A stretch of DNA of 64,000 nt, from contig NZ_JAKSXV010000097.1 of the NCBI RefSeq assembly GCF_022829345.1, positions 36,132 through 100,131 on the forward strand. The letters are read 5' to 3'. Source of the DNA: Methylobacterium sp. J-090. GTDB lineage: Bacteria; Pseudomonadota; Alphaproteobacteria; Rhizobiales; Beijerinckiaceae. The stretch's first letter is position 1; every line of letters begins with the position of its first letter. This document shows, piece by piece, positions 42,313 to 51,173 of the stretch. Below the pieces are notes generated by a model, which was not told the DNA's origin, made no database searches, and saw only the letters and a list, made by a program, of their open reading frames with translations. The translations under genes and the position numbers were made by a program.

Positions 42313-42876
42313 CTAGATCCGTGTGACGATGTCGGCGAGGTCCGGCCGGGGCCGGTCGCCCGGAACCTCCTGCGGATGGCCGATATGGATGAAGCCGGCG
42401 AGCTTCTCGCGCGGCGCGAGCCCGAGGGCGTCGAGGATGCGGCGGTCGTAGGCGAACCATTCCGTGAGCCAGGACGTGGCGTAGCCCGCCGCGTTGGCCG
42501 CGACCACGAGGTTCATGCACGCGGCGCCCGCCGACAGCACCTGCTCCCATTCGGGGATCTTGATGTGCGGGCCGGCGCGGGAGACCACCGCCACCACCAC
42601 GGGGGCGTGGGCGAGGCGGGCGCGCTCGAGGTCGAGGCGGGCGCTATCCGCCTCCGGGTGGTCGGCGGCGTAAGCCTCGGCGATGATCCCGCCGACGCGC
42701 GCCCGCGCTTCGCCCGCGATGACGAGGAAGCGCCAGGGCGCGAGTTTGCCGTGGTCCGGCACCCGGGCGGCCAGCGTCAGGAGCGTATCGAGTTCGGCCG
42801 GTGTCGGGCCCGGCCCGTCGAGGCGCATGGGGGGAACCGAGCGGCGGGTGCGCAGGAGATCGAGGGTGGCGTTCAT
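42313..42876 (-). CDS. Nitroreductase family protein (YdjA-like)
   Basis: A 187-residue FMN-dependent nitroreductase. 'LLRTRRSVPPMRLDGPGPTP' has the RRS phosphate-binding motif, and 'DHGKLAPWRFLVIAG' follows. 'EQVLSAGAACMNLVVAANAA' and 'GFIHIGHP' complete the pattern of the short YdjA subgroup. Substrate is unknown. AAAAGG lies about 6 nt before the ATG. The flavin reductase gene lies downstream on the same strand, 107 nt away. Confidence 0.88.
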   Translation of the reverse strand: MNATLDLLRTRRSVPPMRLDGPGPTPAELDTLLTLAARVPDHGKLAPWRFLVIAGEARARVGGIIAEAYAADHPEADSARLDLERARLAHAPVVVAVVSRAGPHIKIPEWEQVLSAGAACMNLVVAANAAGYATSWLTEWFAYDRRILDALGLAPREKLAGFIHIGHPQEVPGDRPRPDLADIVTRI

Positions 42877-43046
42877 CGAGACCTTTTGGAATCGGATCGA
42901 GGCGAAGTCGGGTTGAGCATTGCGGCGTCGTCCGCGATCTAGCATGGATCGCAGGCAAGAACGCCCGTCATGCCGTCGCCACGGTCCGGTTCCAGAGCAC
43001 GCGGCGCGGATGCGCCGGACGGGCCGGCGCGCAAGGGAGTGGTCGC

Positions 43047-43958
43047 ATGACGAGGGGCCTGACGCTCGGCGCCGCGCTGATGGTGGTGGGGCTCGCGGCC
43101 CCCGGCCGCGCGCAGGAGGGCGGCTTCCACAACCGGATCGGGCCGAACCTCCCGACCCCTTCCGTCACCGGGCCGGACCTGCCCCCGCCCGCGCCCCAGG
43201 CCGACGCGCCCTTGAGCCTGAAGGCGGTGTTCGCGGGCAGCGACAAGCCCCTGCGCTCGGGGCTGGCCTGGCGCATCTACGAGGACCGCACCGACGGCGT
43301 GAAGCCCAACATCGTCGCGCGCTCGGAGGCCGCGGAGCCGAGCTTCACCCTGGCGCCCGGCGCCTACATCGCCACGGTGACGTACGGTTTCGCCAGCGCC
43401 TCGAAGCGCCTCACCATGGCGGGGAATCCGGTCTCCGACGGGCTCAAGGTCAATGCCGGGGCGCTCAAGCTCTCGGGCGCCATCGGCGATCTGAAGATCG
43501 CGCCTGCCCAGGTGGCCTTCGCGGTGTTCGTGCCCATCGGCACCAATTCGGAGGGGCGCCTCGTGCGCAGCGACGTCAAGGCCGGAGAGCTGCTGCGCCT
43601 GCCCGAGGGCACCTATCACGTGGTCTCGACCTACGGGGAATCGAACGCGATCCAGCGCGCCGACCTCAAGGTCGAGAACGGCAAGGTCACCGACGCCACC
43701 CTGAGCCACCACGCCGCCACCGTGACCCTGAAGCTCGTCGCCGCCGCCGGGGCCGAGGCCTTCGCCGGCACCGCCTTCAGCGTGCTGACGCCGGGCGGCG
43801 ACACCATCCGTGAGGCCATCGGCGCGTTCCCGCAGGTGATCCTGGCGGAGGGCGACTACGTCCTCATCGCCCGTCACGACGGGCAGGTCTACACCCGCGA
43901 GTTCAAGGTCGAGAGCGGGATGGACCGGGACATCGAGGTGGTCGCCAAGGCGTCCTGA
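43047..43958 (+). CDS. Secreted protein with three repeated beta-sandwich modules
   Basis: A 303-residue exported protein (leader ends near 'PGRAQEGG'), then a Pro-rich linker. Three modules follow with the same pattern of strand, Gly-x-Tyr loop and strand: about residues 55-120 ('LAPGAYIATVTYGFASAS'), 150-215 ('LPEGTYHVVSTYGESNAI') and 230-300 ('LAEGDYVLIARHDGQVYT'). Each carries the turn [L-x-x-G-x-Y]. No family is named with confidence. The layout suggests periplasmic Ig-like domains that bind a partner. It lies 26 nt before another small secreted protein. Confidence 0.7.
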   Translation: MTRGLTLGAALMVVGLAAPGRAQEGGFHNRIGPNLPTPSVTGPDLPPPAPQADAPLSLKAVFAGSDKPLRSGLAWRIYEDRTDGVKPNIVARSEAAEPSFTLAPGAYIATVTYGFASASKRLTMAGNPVSDGLKVNAGALKLSGAIGDLKIAPAQVAFAVFVPIGTNSEGRLVRSDVKAGELLRLPEGTYHVVSTYGESNAIQRADLKVENGKVTDATLSHHAATVTLKLVAAAGAEAFAGTAFSVLTPGGDTIREAIGAFPQVILAEGDYVLIARHDGQVYTREFKVESGMDRDIEVVAKAS

Positions 43959-43984
43959 TCCGTCCGCACAAACGAGATCGTCCC

Positions 43985-44386
43985 ATGACGCGTCACCGAT
44001 GGAGTCTTGTTGCCCTGGCCCTGGCCCTGGCCGCCGTGACGCTGGCGGGGCCGGCCGTGCACGCACAGGCCCCCGTCGAGGAATCCGCTCTCCCGCCCGA
44101 GACCGCGCAGGCCGTCGTCGCGCTCCTCGGAAAGGGCCTGAAGATGCCGGACGCAGCCCGCTACGGCCGGCTGCGCATGGGCCGGGCCGGGGCCGTCTGC
44201 GGCGAGGTGGACACGACCAACCGGATGGGCCAACACGTCGGGCCGCGCGGCTTCGTCGCCGATCTGGGGGCGGGCTTCGCCGCCATCGTCCCGGACGGCG
44301 CCGAGCTCCGCAACCCCGCCGGCCTGGCGCACTACGCGGCGATGCAGCGGGCGCTCGCGCTGTTTGCCGCCAACTGCGCGGCCTGA
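43985..44386 (+). CDS. Small secreted protein of unknown function
   Basis: A 133-residue protein with a clear signal peptide (RWSLVALALALAAVTLAGPAVHA). The mature region of about 105 residues holds two Cys ('GAVCGEVD' and 'FAANCAA'), which could form a disulfide. 'RLRMGRAGAVCGEVDTTNRMG' (given in part) is its most distinctive stretch. No family is recognised. It precedes cysC by 28 nt and follows the repeat-domain protein, so the three may form one transcript. Confidence 0.65.
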   Translation: MTRHRWSLVALALALAAVTLAGPAVHAQAPVEESALPPETAQAVVALLGKGLKMPDAARYGRLRMGRAGAVCGEVDTTNRMGQHVGPRGFVADLGAGFAAIVPDGAELRNPAGLAHYAAMQRALALFAANCAA

Positions 44387-44414
44387 TAGGCCGCGCGGCA
44401 TGAAGGAGTCCCGC

Positions 44415-44933
44415 ATGAAACCCGCCATCGTCTGGCTCACGGGCTTGTCCGGCGCCGGCAAGTCGGCCACGGCCGAAGCGCTGCAGGACCTGCTGGCCGT
44501 GCGGGGACACCAGGCCACGATCCTCGACGGCGACGAGCTGCGCCAGGGCCTGAGCCGCGACCTCGGCTTCGGCGACGCCGCCCGCATCGAGAACATCCGC
44601 CGCGCGGCCGAGGTGGCGCGCATCCTGGCGCGCTCGGGCATCGTCACCATCGTCTCGCTGATCTCGCCGTTCCGCAAGGAGCGCGCCCACGCCCGCGCCA
44701 TCGCGGGGGAGATCCCGTTCCTCGAGGTCTATATCGATGCGCCGCTCGCCGTGTGCGAGGAGCGCGACCCCAAGGGCCTCTATCGCCGCGCCCGCGCCGG
44801 CCTGATCCCGAACTTCACCGGCATCGATTCCGTCTACGAGGCGCCCGCCGAGCCGGACATCCACCTGCACACGGATGCGGGCACGCCGCAGGACGGCGCC
44901 GCCCGCGTCGCCGCGGCTTTGGGTGAGCTCTGA
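44415..44933 (+). CDS. cysC: Adenylylsulfate kinase
   Basis: A 172-residue APS kinase. P-loop 'WLTGLSGAGKSATAEAL' (about residues 8-24), 'DGDELRQGLSRDLGF' and 'IVSLISPFRKERAHAR' are the family motifs. It phosphorylates APS to PAPS for sulfate activation. It is a stand-alone CysC, not fused to CysN. AAGGAG lies 6 nt before the ATG at 44415, preferred to an ATG five codons upstream. Confidence 0.93.
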   Translation: MKPAIVWLTGLSGAGKSATAEALQDLLAVRGHQATILDGDELRQGLSRDLGFGDAARIENIRRAAEVARILARSGIVTIVSLISPFRKERAHARAIAGEIPFLEVYIDAPLAVCEERDPKGLYRRARAGLIPNFTGIDSVYEAPAEPDIHLHTDAGTPQDGAARVAAALGEL

Positions 44934-45010
44934 ACGACCGTCCACTCCTCGAAGTCTGATCTTCGACCTCAGAATGAGGTCGAGGGAGAGAGGTCTACTC
45001 GACTCGGATG

Positions 45011-45045
45011 AGGCCCCTTCCGGTCACGCGGATCGGAAGGGGCCT
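45011..45045. terminator. Hairpin between convergent cysC and thrS
   Basis: AGGCCCCTTCCG-N10-CGGAAGGGGCCT is a perfect 12-bp stem, starting 5 nt after the thrS stop (minus strand) and 77 nt after that of cysC. A second stem CGACCTCA-GAA-TGAGGTCG lies at 44964-44982. There is no strong T-tract on either strand. The position between converging genes supports a shared terminator. Confidence 0.6.
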
Positions 45046-45050
45046 TCCCC

Positions 45051-47063
45051 TCAGGGCGTCTGCGCTTCCGCGTGCTGGGCGTCGAGGCTGACCTCCGCAC
45101 TCGGCACGCTCGCCGCGATGCTGTCGGCGCGGATGCGGTCGGGGGCGGTCGCCTCGGCCACCAGGGCGGCGAGGGTCTCGTCGAGGCCGCCCGTGCGCGT
45201 GTGCTGGCTGCCCAGCCGCCGGACCGAGACCGTGCGCTCCTCGCCCTCCTTGCGGCCGACGACGAGCATCACCGGCACCTTGGCGAGCGAGTGCTCGCGG
45301 ACCTTGTAGTTGATCTTCTCGTTGCGAAGATCCGACTCGACGCGAAGGCCGAGGCGGTCGGCGGCGGCCACCACCTCGCGGGCATACGGATCGGCGTCCC
45401 CCGTGATGGTCGCCACGACGACCTGCACGGGGGCAAGCCAGAGCGGGAAATGCCCGGCGAAATGCTCGATGAGGATGCCGGTGAAGCGCTCGAGGGAGCC
45501 GCAGATGGCGCGGTGGACCATGACCGGCGGCTTCTTCCCGCTGTCGGCATCGACGTAGAACGCGCCGAAGCGCTCCGGCAGGTTGAAGTCCACCTGCGTC
45601 GTGCCGCACTGCCAGTCGCGGCCGATGGCGTCGCGGAGCACGTACTCGAATTTCGGCCCGTAGAACGCGCCCTCCCCCGGGTTGATCGCCGTCCTGATCC
45701 GGCCGCCGGACTGCTCCTCGATCTGCGCCAGAACGCGGGTCATCACGTCTTCGGCATGGTCCCACAGGGCATCCGAGCCGACGCGCTTCTCGGGCCGCGT
45801 CGAGAGCTTCACCACGATGTCGCCGAAGCCGAAATCGGCGTAGGTCGAGAGGATGAGGTCGTTGATCTTGAGGCACTCGGCGGCGAGCTGATCCTCGGTG
45901 CAGAACACGTGCGCGTCGTCCTGCGTGAAGGCGCGCACCCGCATGAGCCCGTGCAGCGCGCCCGACGGCTCGTAGCGCGAGACCGCGCCGAACTCGGCCA
46001 TGCGCAGGGGCAGGTCGCGGTAGGATTTGAGGCCGTGCTTGAAGATGAGCACGTGGCCGGGGCAGTTCATCGGCTTGATGGCGAAGACGCGCTCGTCCTC
46101 GGTCTTCGTGACGAACATGTTGTCCCGGTACCACTCCCAGTGGCCGGAGGTCTCCCACAGGGCCTTGTCGAGGATCTGGGGCGCGTTGACCTCCTGGTAG
46201 TCGCCCTTCAGGCGCCGGCGCATGTAGGCGATGAGCTCCTGGAACACCGTCCAGCCCTTGGCGTGCCAGAACACCACGCCCGGTCCCTCCTCCTGGAAGT
46301 GGAACAGGTCCATCTCGCGGCCCAGGCGCCGGTGGTCGCGGCGCTCGGCCTCCTCCAGGCGGTGCAGGTAGGCGTCGAGCTCCTCCTTGGTGGCCCAGGC
46401 GGTGCCGTAGATGCGGGTCAGCATCGGGTTGTTGGAATCGCCGCGCCAGTAGGCACCGGCGACCTTCATGAGCTTGAAGGCGGTGCCGACCTTGCCCGTC
46501 GAGGTCATGTGCGGGCCGCGGCACAGGTCGAACCAGTCGCCCTGGCGGTAGATGTTGAGGTCCTCGCCGGGCGGGATCGCATCGACGAGCTCGACCTTGT
46601 AGGCCTCGCCCTTGTCCGAAAAGAGCGTGCGCACGTCGTCCCGCGTCCAGACTTCCTTCGTGAAGGCGGCATCGCGCGAAATGATCTCGCGCATCTTGGC
46701 CTCGATGGCCGGGAAGTCGTCGGGCGTGAACGGCTGGTTGCGGGAAAAGTCGTAGTAGAATCCGTTCTCGATGACGGGACCGATGGTGACCTGCGTCTCC
46801 GGCCACAGGGCCTGGACGGCTTCCGCCAGCACGTGGGCGCAGTCGTGCCGGATGAGCTCGAGGCTGCGCGGGTCGGCGCGGTCGAGGAACTCGATGCGGG
46901 CGTCGTGCGCGATGAGGTCGGACAGATCGCGGACCCGGCCGTCCAGCGCCATGGCGACGGTGCGCTTGGCGAGCGACTTGGCGATGCCCTCGACGACGGC
47001 GCGGCCGGTGACGGCGCTCTCGAAGCTGCGGGTGTTGCCGTCGGGGAAGGTCAGGATGGGCAT
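45051..47063 (-). CDS. thrS: Threonyl-tRNA synthetase
   Basis: A 670-residue class II synthetase. An N-terminal TGS domain ('MPILTFPDGNTRSFE') is followed by the editing domain with 'HDCAHVLAEAVQALWPETQV'. The catalytic core has 'MNCPGHVLIFKHG' (zinc Cys and His), 'FGAVSRYEPSGALHGLMRVR' (motif 2) and the motif 3 region. The C-terminal anticodon domain has 'LRVESDLRNEKINYKVR'. The ATG at 47063 is preferred to a GTG three codons upstream. Confidence 0.95.
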   Translation of the reverse strand: MPILTFPDGNTRSFESAVTGRAVVEGIAKSLAKRTVAMALDGRVRDLSDLIAHDARIEFLDRADPRSLELIRHDCAHVLAEAVQALWPETQVTIGPVIENGFYYDFSRNQPFTPDDFPAIEAKMREIISRDAAFTKEVWTRDDVRTLFSDKGEAYKVELVDAIPPGEDLNIYRQGDWFDLCRGPHMTSTGKVGTAFKLMKVAGAYWRGDSNNPMLTRIYGTAWATKEELDAYLHRLEEAERRDHRRLGREMDLFHFQEEGPGVVFWHAKGWTVFQELIAYMRRRLKGDYQEVNAPQILDKALWETSGHWEWYRDNMFVTKTEDERVFAIKPMNCPGHVLIFKHGLKSYRDLPLRMAEFGAVSRYEPSGALHGLMRVRAFTQDDAHVFCTEDQLAAECLKINDLILSTYADFGFGDIVVKLSTRPEKRVGSDALWDHAEDVMTRVLAQIEEQSGGRIRTAINPGEGAFYGPKFEYVLRDAIGRDWQCGTTQVDFNLPERFGAFYVDADSGKKPPVMVHRAICGSLERFTGILIEHFAGHFPLWLAPVQVVVATITGDADPYAREVVAAADRLGLRVESDLRNEKINYKVREHSLAKVPVMLVVGRKEGEERTVSVRRLGSQHTRTGGLDETLAALVAEATAPDRIRADSIAASVPSAEVSLDAQHAEAQTP

Positions 47064-47423
47064 CGGGATCACTCTCGCGGTGGCTCACTCCTGCGAACGC
47101 AGCAGGTAAGCCGGGTGGGGTTGGGCTCGGGCGCGACACGCGCCGCGCCCGGCCGTTTAGACCCATTTGCCTGTCAAAGGAATCGGCCCCGGCGCAAACG
47201 CCCGCGCCGTCCGGACCGTCACTCTCCCTCACGTCCGACACGGCGTCCCCATCCCTGACAATCGCGGGAGGACGTCACTTCGTGTGTCGCACGGCAATCG
47301 GGCATGAATTGACAACCTCGGCGTGAACCCGGCGAAGCTGGGAGACGGACCGGTGCCACGCACCCGATCCCGAACAAGAAGCCCAACCCGCGAGGGAAAC
47401 GGGCGTAACGCCGGAGGACGACG
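47064..47423. other. Divergent promoter gap between thrS and the 2HCT transporter
   Basis: This 360-nt gap must hold the promoters for both genes. No T-box, repeat or other element was recognised, and no gene is supported. Confidence 0.5.
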
Positions 47424-48809
47424 ATGCCGAGCCGAGTTCCCGCGGCCACCCCCGAAGGAGGCACGCACCCCGAGCGTATCGCGCCGTCGCAAGCGATGCG
47501 GTTGCCCGCGAAAAAATTCTGGCCGCAGGGCTGGTGGCGGATCGTCGACGTCAAGATCGGCATCATCCCGTTGCCGGTCTACGCGATCCTCGTGGTCCTC
47601 CTGGCGATCCTGACGCAGGAGGGCGAGATCAAGCCGGATGCGCCGACGATGATCGCCGTCCTCGTGCTCGGCGGCTTCACCTGCGCCGAGATCGGCAAGC
47701 GCCTGCCGGTCCTGCGCAGCATCGGCGCGGGGGCGATCTTCGCGACCTTCATCCCGTCGGCCCTGGTCTTCTACGGACTGATCCCGCCGCAGATCTTCAA
47801 GGCGATCGTGGATTTCACCAAGTTTACCAACTTCCTCTACCTCTACATCGCGACCATCATCGTCGGCAGCATCCTCGGGATGGACCGCGACGTCCTGATC
47901 AAGGGCTTCCTCAAGATCTTCGTGCCCCTGGCCGTGGGCTCCGTGGCGGCCGGGATCGTCGGCACCCTGGTGGGCACCCTGCTGGGGCTCGGCGCCTACA
48001 ACACCTTCTTCTTCCTCGTGGTGCCGATCATGGCCGGCGGCGTCGGCGAGGGCGCGATCCCGCTCTCCATCGGCTATGCCGCGATCCTCGGCCAGGGCCA
48101 GGGCGACGTGTTCGCCCAGGTGCTGCCGCCGGTGATGCTCGGCAGCCTCACCGCCATCATCCTCGCCGGCACCCTCAACGCGGTGGGCAAGCGCCTGCCC
48201 CACCTCACCGGCGAGGGCCGGCTGCAGCCCGACCGGGAGAACGACGTCGCCGCGGTCAAGGCGGAGGACATCCCCGTCGACGCCGCCACCGTGGGGGCGG
48301 CGGCGCTGACGGCGGTGACGCTCTACCTGCTCGGCGTGATGATGCACCACCTCACCGGCCTGCCCGCCCCCGTGGCGATGCTGTTCCTCGCGGTGATGGC
48401 CAAGCTCGCCAGCGCCGTGTCGCCGCGCCTCCAGGCCGGCGGCTTCGTCGCCTACAAGTTCGTGCAGATCAGCATGACCTACCCGCTGCTCTTCGCGGTG
48501 GGCGTGTCGCTGACCCCTTGGGACAAGCTCGTCGCCGCCTTCACGATCCCGAACCTCATCACCATCGTGGCCACCGTGGTGACACTCATGGCCACGGGCT
48601 TCGTGGTCGGGCGCCGGCTCGGCATGTACCCCATCGAGACCGCCATCGTGAACGCCTGCCACAGCGGCCAGGGCGGCACCGGCGACGTCGCCATCCTGAC
48701 GGCCGCCAACCGTATGAGCCTGATGCCGTTCGCCCAGATCGCCACCCGCATCGGCGGCGCGCTGACGGTCACGGGGACCCTGGTGCTGATGCGGTGGATG
48801 GGGGTGTGA
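47424..48809 (+). CDS. 2-hydroxycarboxylate transporter (CitS/MaeN-like)
   Basis: A 461-residue sodium- or proton-coupled carboxylate transporter of the 2HCT family. It has about 11-12 TM helices, with two re-entrant Gly-rich loops: 'VVPIMAGGVGEGAIPLSIGY' (first, GGxGEG) and 'NACHSGQGGTGDVAILTAAN' (second, GGxGD), then the conserved 'RMSLMPFAQIATRIGGALTV'. Probable substrates are malate or citrate. GGAGG lies 6 nt before the ATG. Its 3' end overlaps yidD on the other strand by 41 nt. Confidence 0.92.
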   Translation: MPSRVPAATPEGGTHPERIAPSQAMRLPAKKFWPQGWWRIVDVKIGIIPLPVYAILVVLLAILTQEGEIKPDAPTMIAVLVLGGFTCAEIGKRLPVLRSIGAGAIFATFIPSALVFYGLIPPQIFKAIVDFTKFTNFLYLYIATIIVGSILGMDRDVLIKGFLKIFVPLAVGSVAAGIVGTLVGTLLGLGAYNTFFFLVVPIMAGGVGEGAIPLSIGYAAILGQGQGDVFAQVLPPVMLGSLTAIILAGTLNAVGKRLPHLTGEGRLQPDRENDVAAVKAEDIPVDAATVGAAALTAVTLYLLGVMMHHLTGLPAPVAMLFLAVMAKLASAVSPRLQAGGFVAYKFVQISMTYPLLFAVGVSLTPWDKLVAAFTIPNLITIVATVVTLMATGFVVGRRLGMYPIETAIVNACHSGQGGTGDVAILTAANRMSLMPFAQIATRIGGALTVTGTLVLMRWMGV

Positions 48810-49146
48810 GCGGGGCGGCGCCCGCCTCGCCCGCCTCGCCCGCCTCGCATGCGAACGGCGAGACCGGGGCGTTGACGCCGCGCCAGCGCCCGTAGCGCCA
48901 GGGCGTGAACCACCGGGCGCGGGGTGCGAGCGCCTGCGGCACGAGGTCGATGCCGTGCGTCCCCAGCGGCCCGCAGCGGCAGACCCGCGAAAACCCGATC
49001 CAGCCGCCGGCCCAGAGGCCGTGCCGCCCGATCGCTTCGTCCGTGTAGGTCGAGCAGGACGGCCAGTGCCGGCACTGGCGGCCGATCAGGCCCGACAGGG
49101 TGAGCTGGTAGGCGCGGATCGCGACGTGGGCGGCGCGCCGGACCAC
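48769..49146 (-). CDS. yidD: YidD membrane-protein insertion efficiency factor, with a C-terminal tail
   Basis: A 125-residue YidD. The conserved block 'RQCRHWPSCSTYTDEAIGRH' and 'FSRVCRCGPLGTHGIDLVPQ' covers the family's ~75 residues; after 'ARWFTPWRYGRWRG' a further ~35 Ala/Gly/Pro-rich residues extend antisense into the transporter gene. YidD sits at the inner membrane and helps YidC-dependent insertion. The start is GTG at 49146, just after the IscU-like gene stop. The tail may be non-conserved. Confidence 0.88.
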   Translation of the reverse strand: MVRRAAHVAIRAYQLTLSGLIGRQCRHWPSCSTYTDEAIGRHGLWAGGWIGFSRVCRCGPLGTHGIDLVPQALAPRARWFTPWRYGRWRGVNAPVSPFACEAGEAGEAGAAPLTPPSTASAPGSP

Positions 49147-49148
49147 GG

Positions 49149-49607
49149 TCAGGCGGCGGCCTGGGGTTCGGAAGCCTGGGACCTGGCGGCGGCCTGATCG
49201 AGGGCATCGACCACCGCGTCGAAGGTGAGAAGCGTCGAGGCGTGGCGGGCCTTGTAGTCGCGCACGGGCTCCAGCACGGCGAGATCCGCCCAGACGCCCT
49301 CCGGCACCGGGCCGTTCTCCTTCAGCATGGTTCGCATGGCCTCGCGGACCGCGCGCAGATCCTGTGTCGTGGCGCCGACGACGTGGCGGGCCATGAGGGA
49401 GGACGAGGCCTGGCCCAGCGCACACGCCTTCACCGCGTGGGCGAAGTCCGTGACGACCCCGTCCGCGACGCAGAGGTCCACCGTGACGGTGGAGCCGCAC
49501 AGCTTCGAGTGGGCGGTGGCGCTGGCGTCGGGGGCGGGCAGGCGCCCGAGGCGGGGAATGTCGGCGGCGAGTTCGAGGATGCGACGGTTGTAGATGTCGT
49601 CGAGCAT
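49149..49607 (-). CDS. IscU/SufU-like iron-sulfur cluster scaffold
   Basis: A 152-residue IscU-fold protein. First Cys in 'AHSKLCGSTVTVD' and second in 'HAVKACALGQASSSLMA' are kept; the place of the third Cys reads 'YKARHASTLLTFDAV', with His not Cys. This variant group is common in alphaproteobacteria beside folE. It may serve as a cluster scaffold or carrier, but with an altered ligand set. It is divergent from folE and upstream of yidD. Confidence 0.85.
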   Translation of the reverse strand: MLDDIYNRRILELAADIPRLGRLPAPDASATAHSKLCGSTVTVDLCVADGVVTDFAHAVKACALGQASSSLMARHVVGATTQDLRAVREAMRTMLKENGPVPEGVWADLAVLEPVRDYKARHASTLLTFDAVVDALDQAAARSQASEPQAAA

Positions 49608-49968
49608 GGGCGGCGTCCTCTCGGCAGGATCCACAGGGGAGGAACGGCCTCGGGCGAAGCCGGCTTCCGGTCCCGGTTGTCTGATCCGCGCCGGCCGCAT
49701 TGCGCGGCGGCGCGATAACGACGATATAGGCGCCAACGCACCGTTTCGCGAGGAGGCGGATCGTCGATCCGGGCCGCGCCCACGGCCGGGGTCGCGCCTG
49801 CGGCCAGGGCGTCCCCGCCGGCCGATGCCTCAGACGGCCAGTGGTTCGACGATGTACGCCAAGCCCGACAGCAACACGATGACGACCCGGATCGCTCGGG
49901 CGGAAGATGCCATGGATGCCGCGCTCAAGTCCCTGTCCTACCGCCTGACCGAGACGGAGGATTCGCGG

Positions 49969-50715
49969 ATGACACCCAAGACCCCGGATGCGCCGCGCCC
50001 GAACGGCGCCGCGTCCCTCAACGGCATGCGCAACGACAACGCACCAACTTTGGCGCCGGTCCCGGTGCCTGCCCCGGAAATCGCCCCCGAAATCGCCCCC
50101 TTGCCGTCTTCCGCCAAGCGCACGCCCGAGGCCATCGCCACCGGCCGCCCGAGCCGCGAGGAGGCCGAGGCCGCCGTGCGCACCCTCCTGCGCTGGGCCG
50201 GGGACGATCCGAACCGCGAGGGCCTGCGCGACACCCCCGCCCGGGTGGTCAAGGCCTACGGCCAGCTCTTCGGCGGCTACGAGCAGGATGCCGACAAGCT
50301 CCTGGAGCGGGTGTTCGAGGAGGTCGAAGGCTATTCCGACATCGTCCTCGTGCGCGACATCCCGTTCTACTCGCACTGCGAGCACCACATGGTGCCGTTC
50401 ATGGGGCTCGCCCACATCGCCTACTATCCGACCAAGGGTGTGGTCGGTCTGTCGAAGCTCGCCCGCGTGGTCGATACCTTCGCCCGCCGCCTGCAGACGC
50501 AGGAGACCATGACGGCGCAGATCGCGGACGTGATCGAGAGCATCCTCAAGCCGCGCGGCATCGCCGTGATGGTGGAGGCCGAGCACCTCTGCATGGCCAT
50601 GCGCGGCGTGCAGAAGGCCGGGGTCTCGACCATCACCACCCAGTTCCGCGGCGCGTTCCGGAACGACCCCAACGAGCAGGTCCGCTTCCTGACCCTCGTG
50701 CGCAACAAGCCCTGA
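49969..50715 (+). CDS. folE: GTP cyclohydrolase I
   Basis: A 248-residue (from this start) FolE. The catalytic core has 'GDDPNREGLRDTPARVVKAY', the zinc-ligand 'FYSHCEHHMVPFMG' (Cys and His), and 'VMVEAEHLCMAMRGVQKAG' (second Cys). It makes dihydroneopterin triphosphate, the first step to folate and also to tetrahydromethanopterin used in formaldehyde oxidation. GGAGG lies 8 nt before ATG 49969; other in-frame ATGs at 49852, 49879 and 49912 would add 19-39 low-complexity residues. The 361-nt region upstream (49608-49968) otherwise holds nothing recognised. Confidence 0.92.
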   Translation: MTPKTPDAPRPNGAASLNGMRNDNAPTLAPVPVPAPEIAPEIAPLPSSAKRTPEAIATGRPSREEAEAAVRTLLRWAGDDPNREGLRDTPARVVKAYGQLFGGYEQDADKLLERVFEEVEGYSDIVLVRDIPFYSHCEHHMVPFMGLAHIAYYPTKGVVGLSKLARVVDTFARRLQTQETMTAQIADVIESILKPRGIAVMVEAEHLCMAMRGVQKAGVSTITTQFRGAFRNDPNEQVRFLTLVRNKP

Positions 50716-50723
50716 GCCTCCCG

Positions 50724-51173
50724 ATGACGATTCCCTTCGCGGCACCGGGCACGAAGGCCGAGGTCGAGGAGGGGGCCGTCCTCACCCCCCGCTTCGACGC
50801 GAACGGCCTGATCGCCTGCATCGCCGTCGACGCCGTGGACGGGCAGGTGCTCATGCTCGCCCACATGAACGCCGAGTCCCTCGCCCGCACCCTGGAGACG
50901 GGCGAAGCCTGGTACTGGTCGCGCTCCCGCGCGGAACTCTGGCACAAGGGCGCCACCTCCGGGCAGATCCAGCGCGTCGTCGAGATGCGGGTCGATTGCG
51001 ACCAGGACGCCGTCCTCATCCGCGTCGCGGTCGGGGGCGACGGCGGCTGCTGCCATACGGGCCGGCGCGACTGCTTCTACCGCCGCGTCGAACTCGGGCC
51101 CGTCGCCGGCGACGGAACGGCCGCGCCGGTGCGCCTGCAGCCCGTCGTGTCACGGGTGAACGATCCCGCATGA
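50724..51173 (+). CDS. hisI: Phosphoribosyl-AMP cyclohydrolase
   Basis: A 149-residue HisI (no HisE fusion). 'VLMLAHMNAESLARTLETGE', 'WYWSRSRAELWHKGATSGQ' and 'VDCDQDAVLIRV' contain the metal Asp/Cys residues, and 'GGCCHTGRRDCFYR' the C-terminal zinc Cys pair. It acts in histidine synthesis, opening the AMP ring. It lies 8 nt after folE and overlaps the patatin gene by ATGA. Confidence 0.94.
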   Translation: MTIPFAAPGTKAEVEEGAVLTPRFDANGLIACIAVDAVDGQVLMLAHMNAESLARTLETGEAWYWSRSRAELWHKGATSGQIQRVVEMRVDCDQDAVLIRVAVGGDGGCCHTGRRDCFYRRVELGPVAGDGTAAPVRLQPVVSRVNDPA

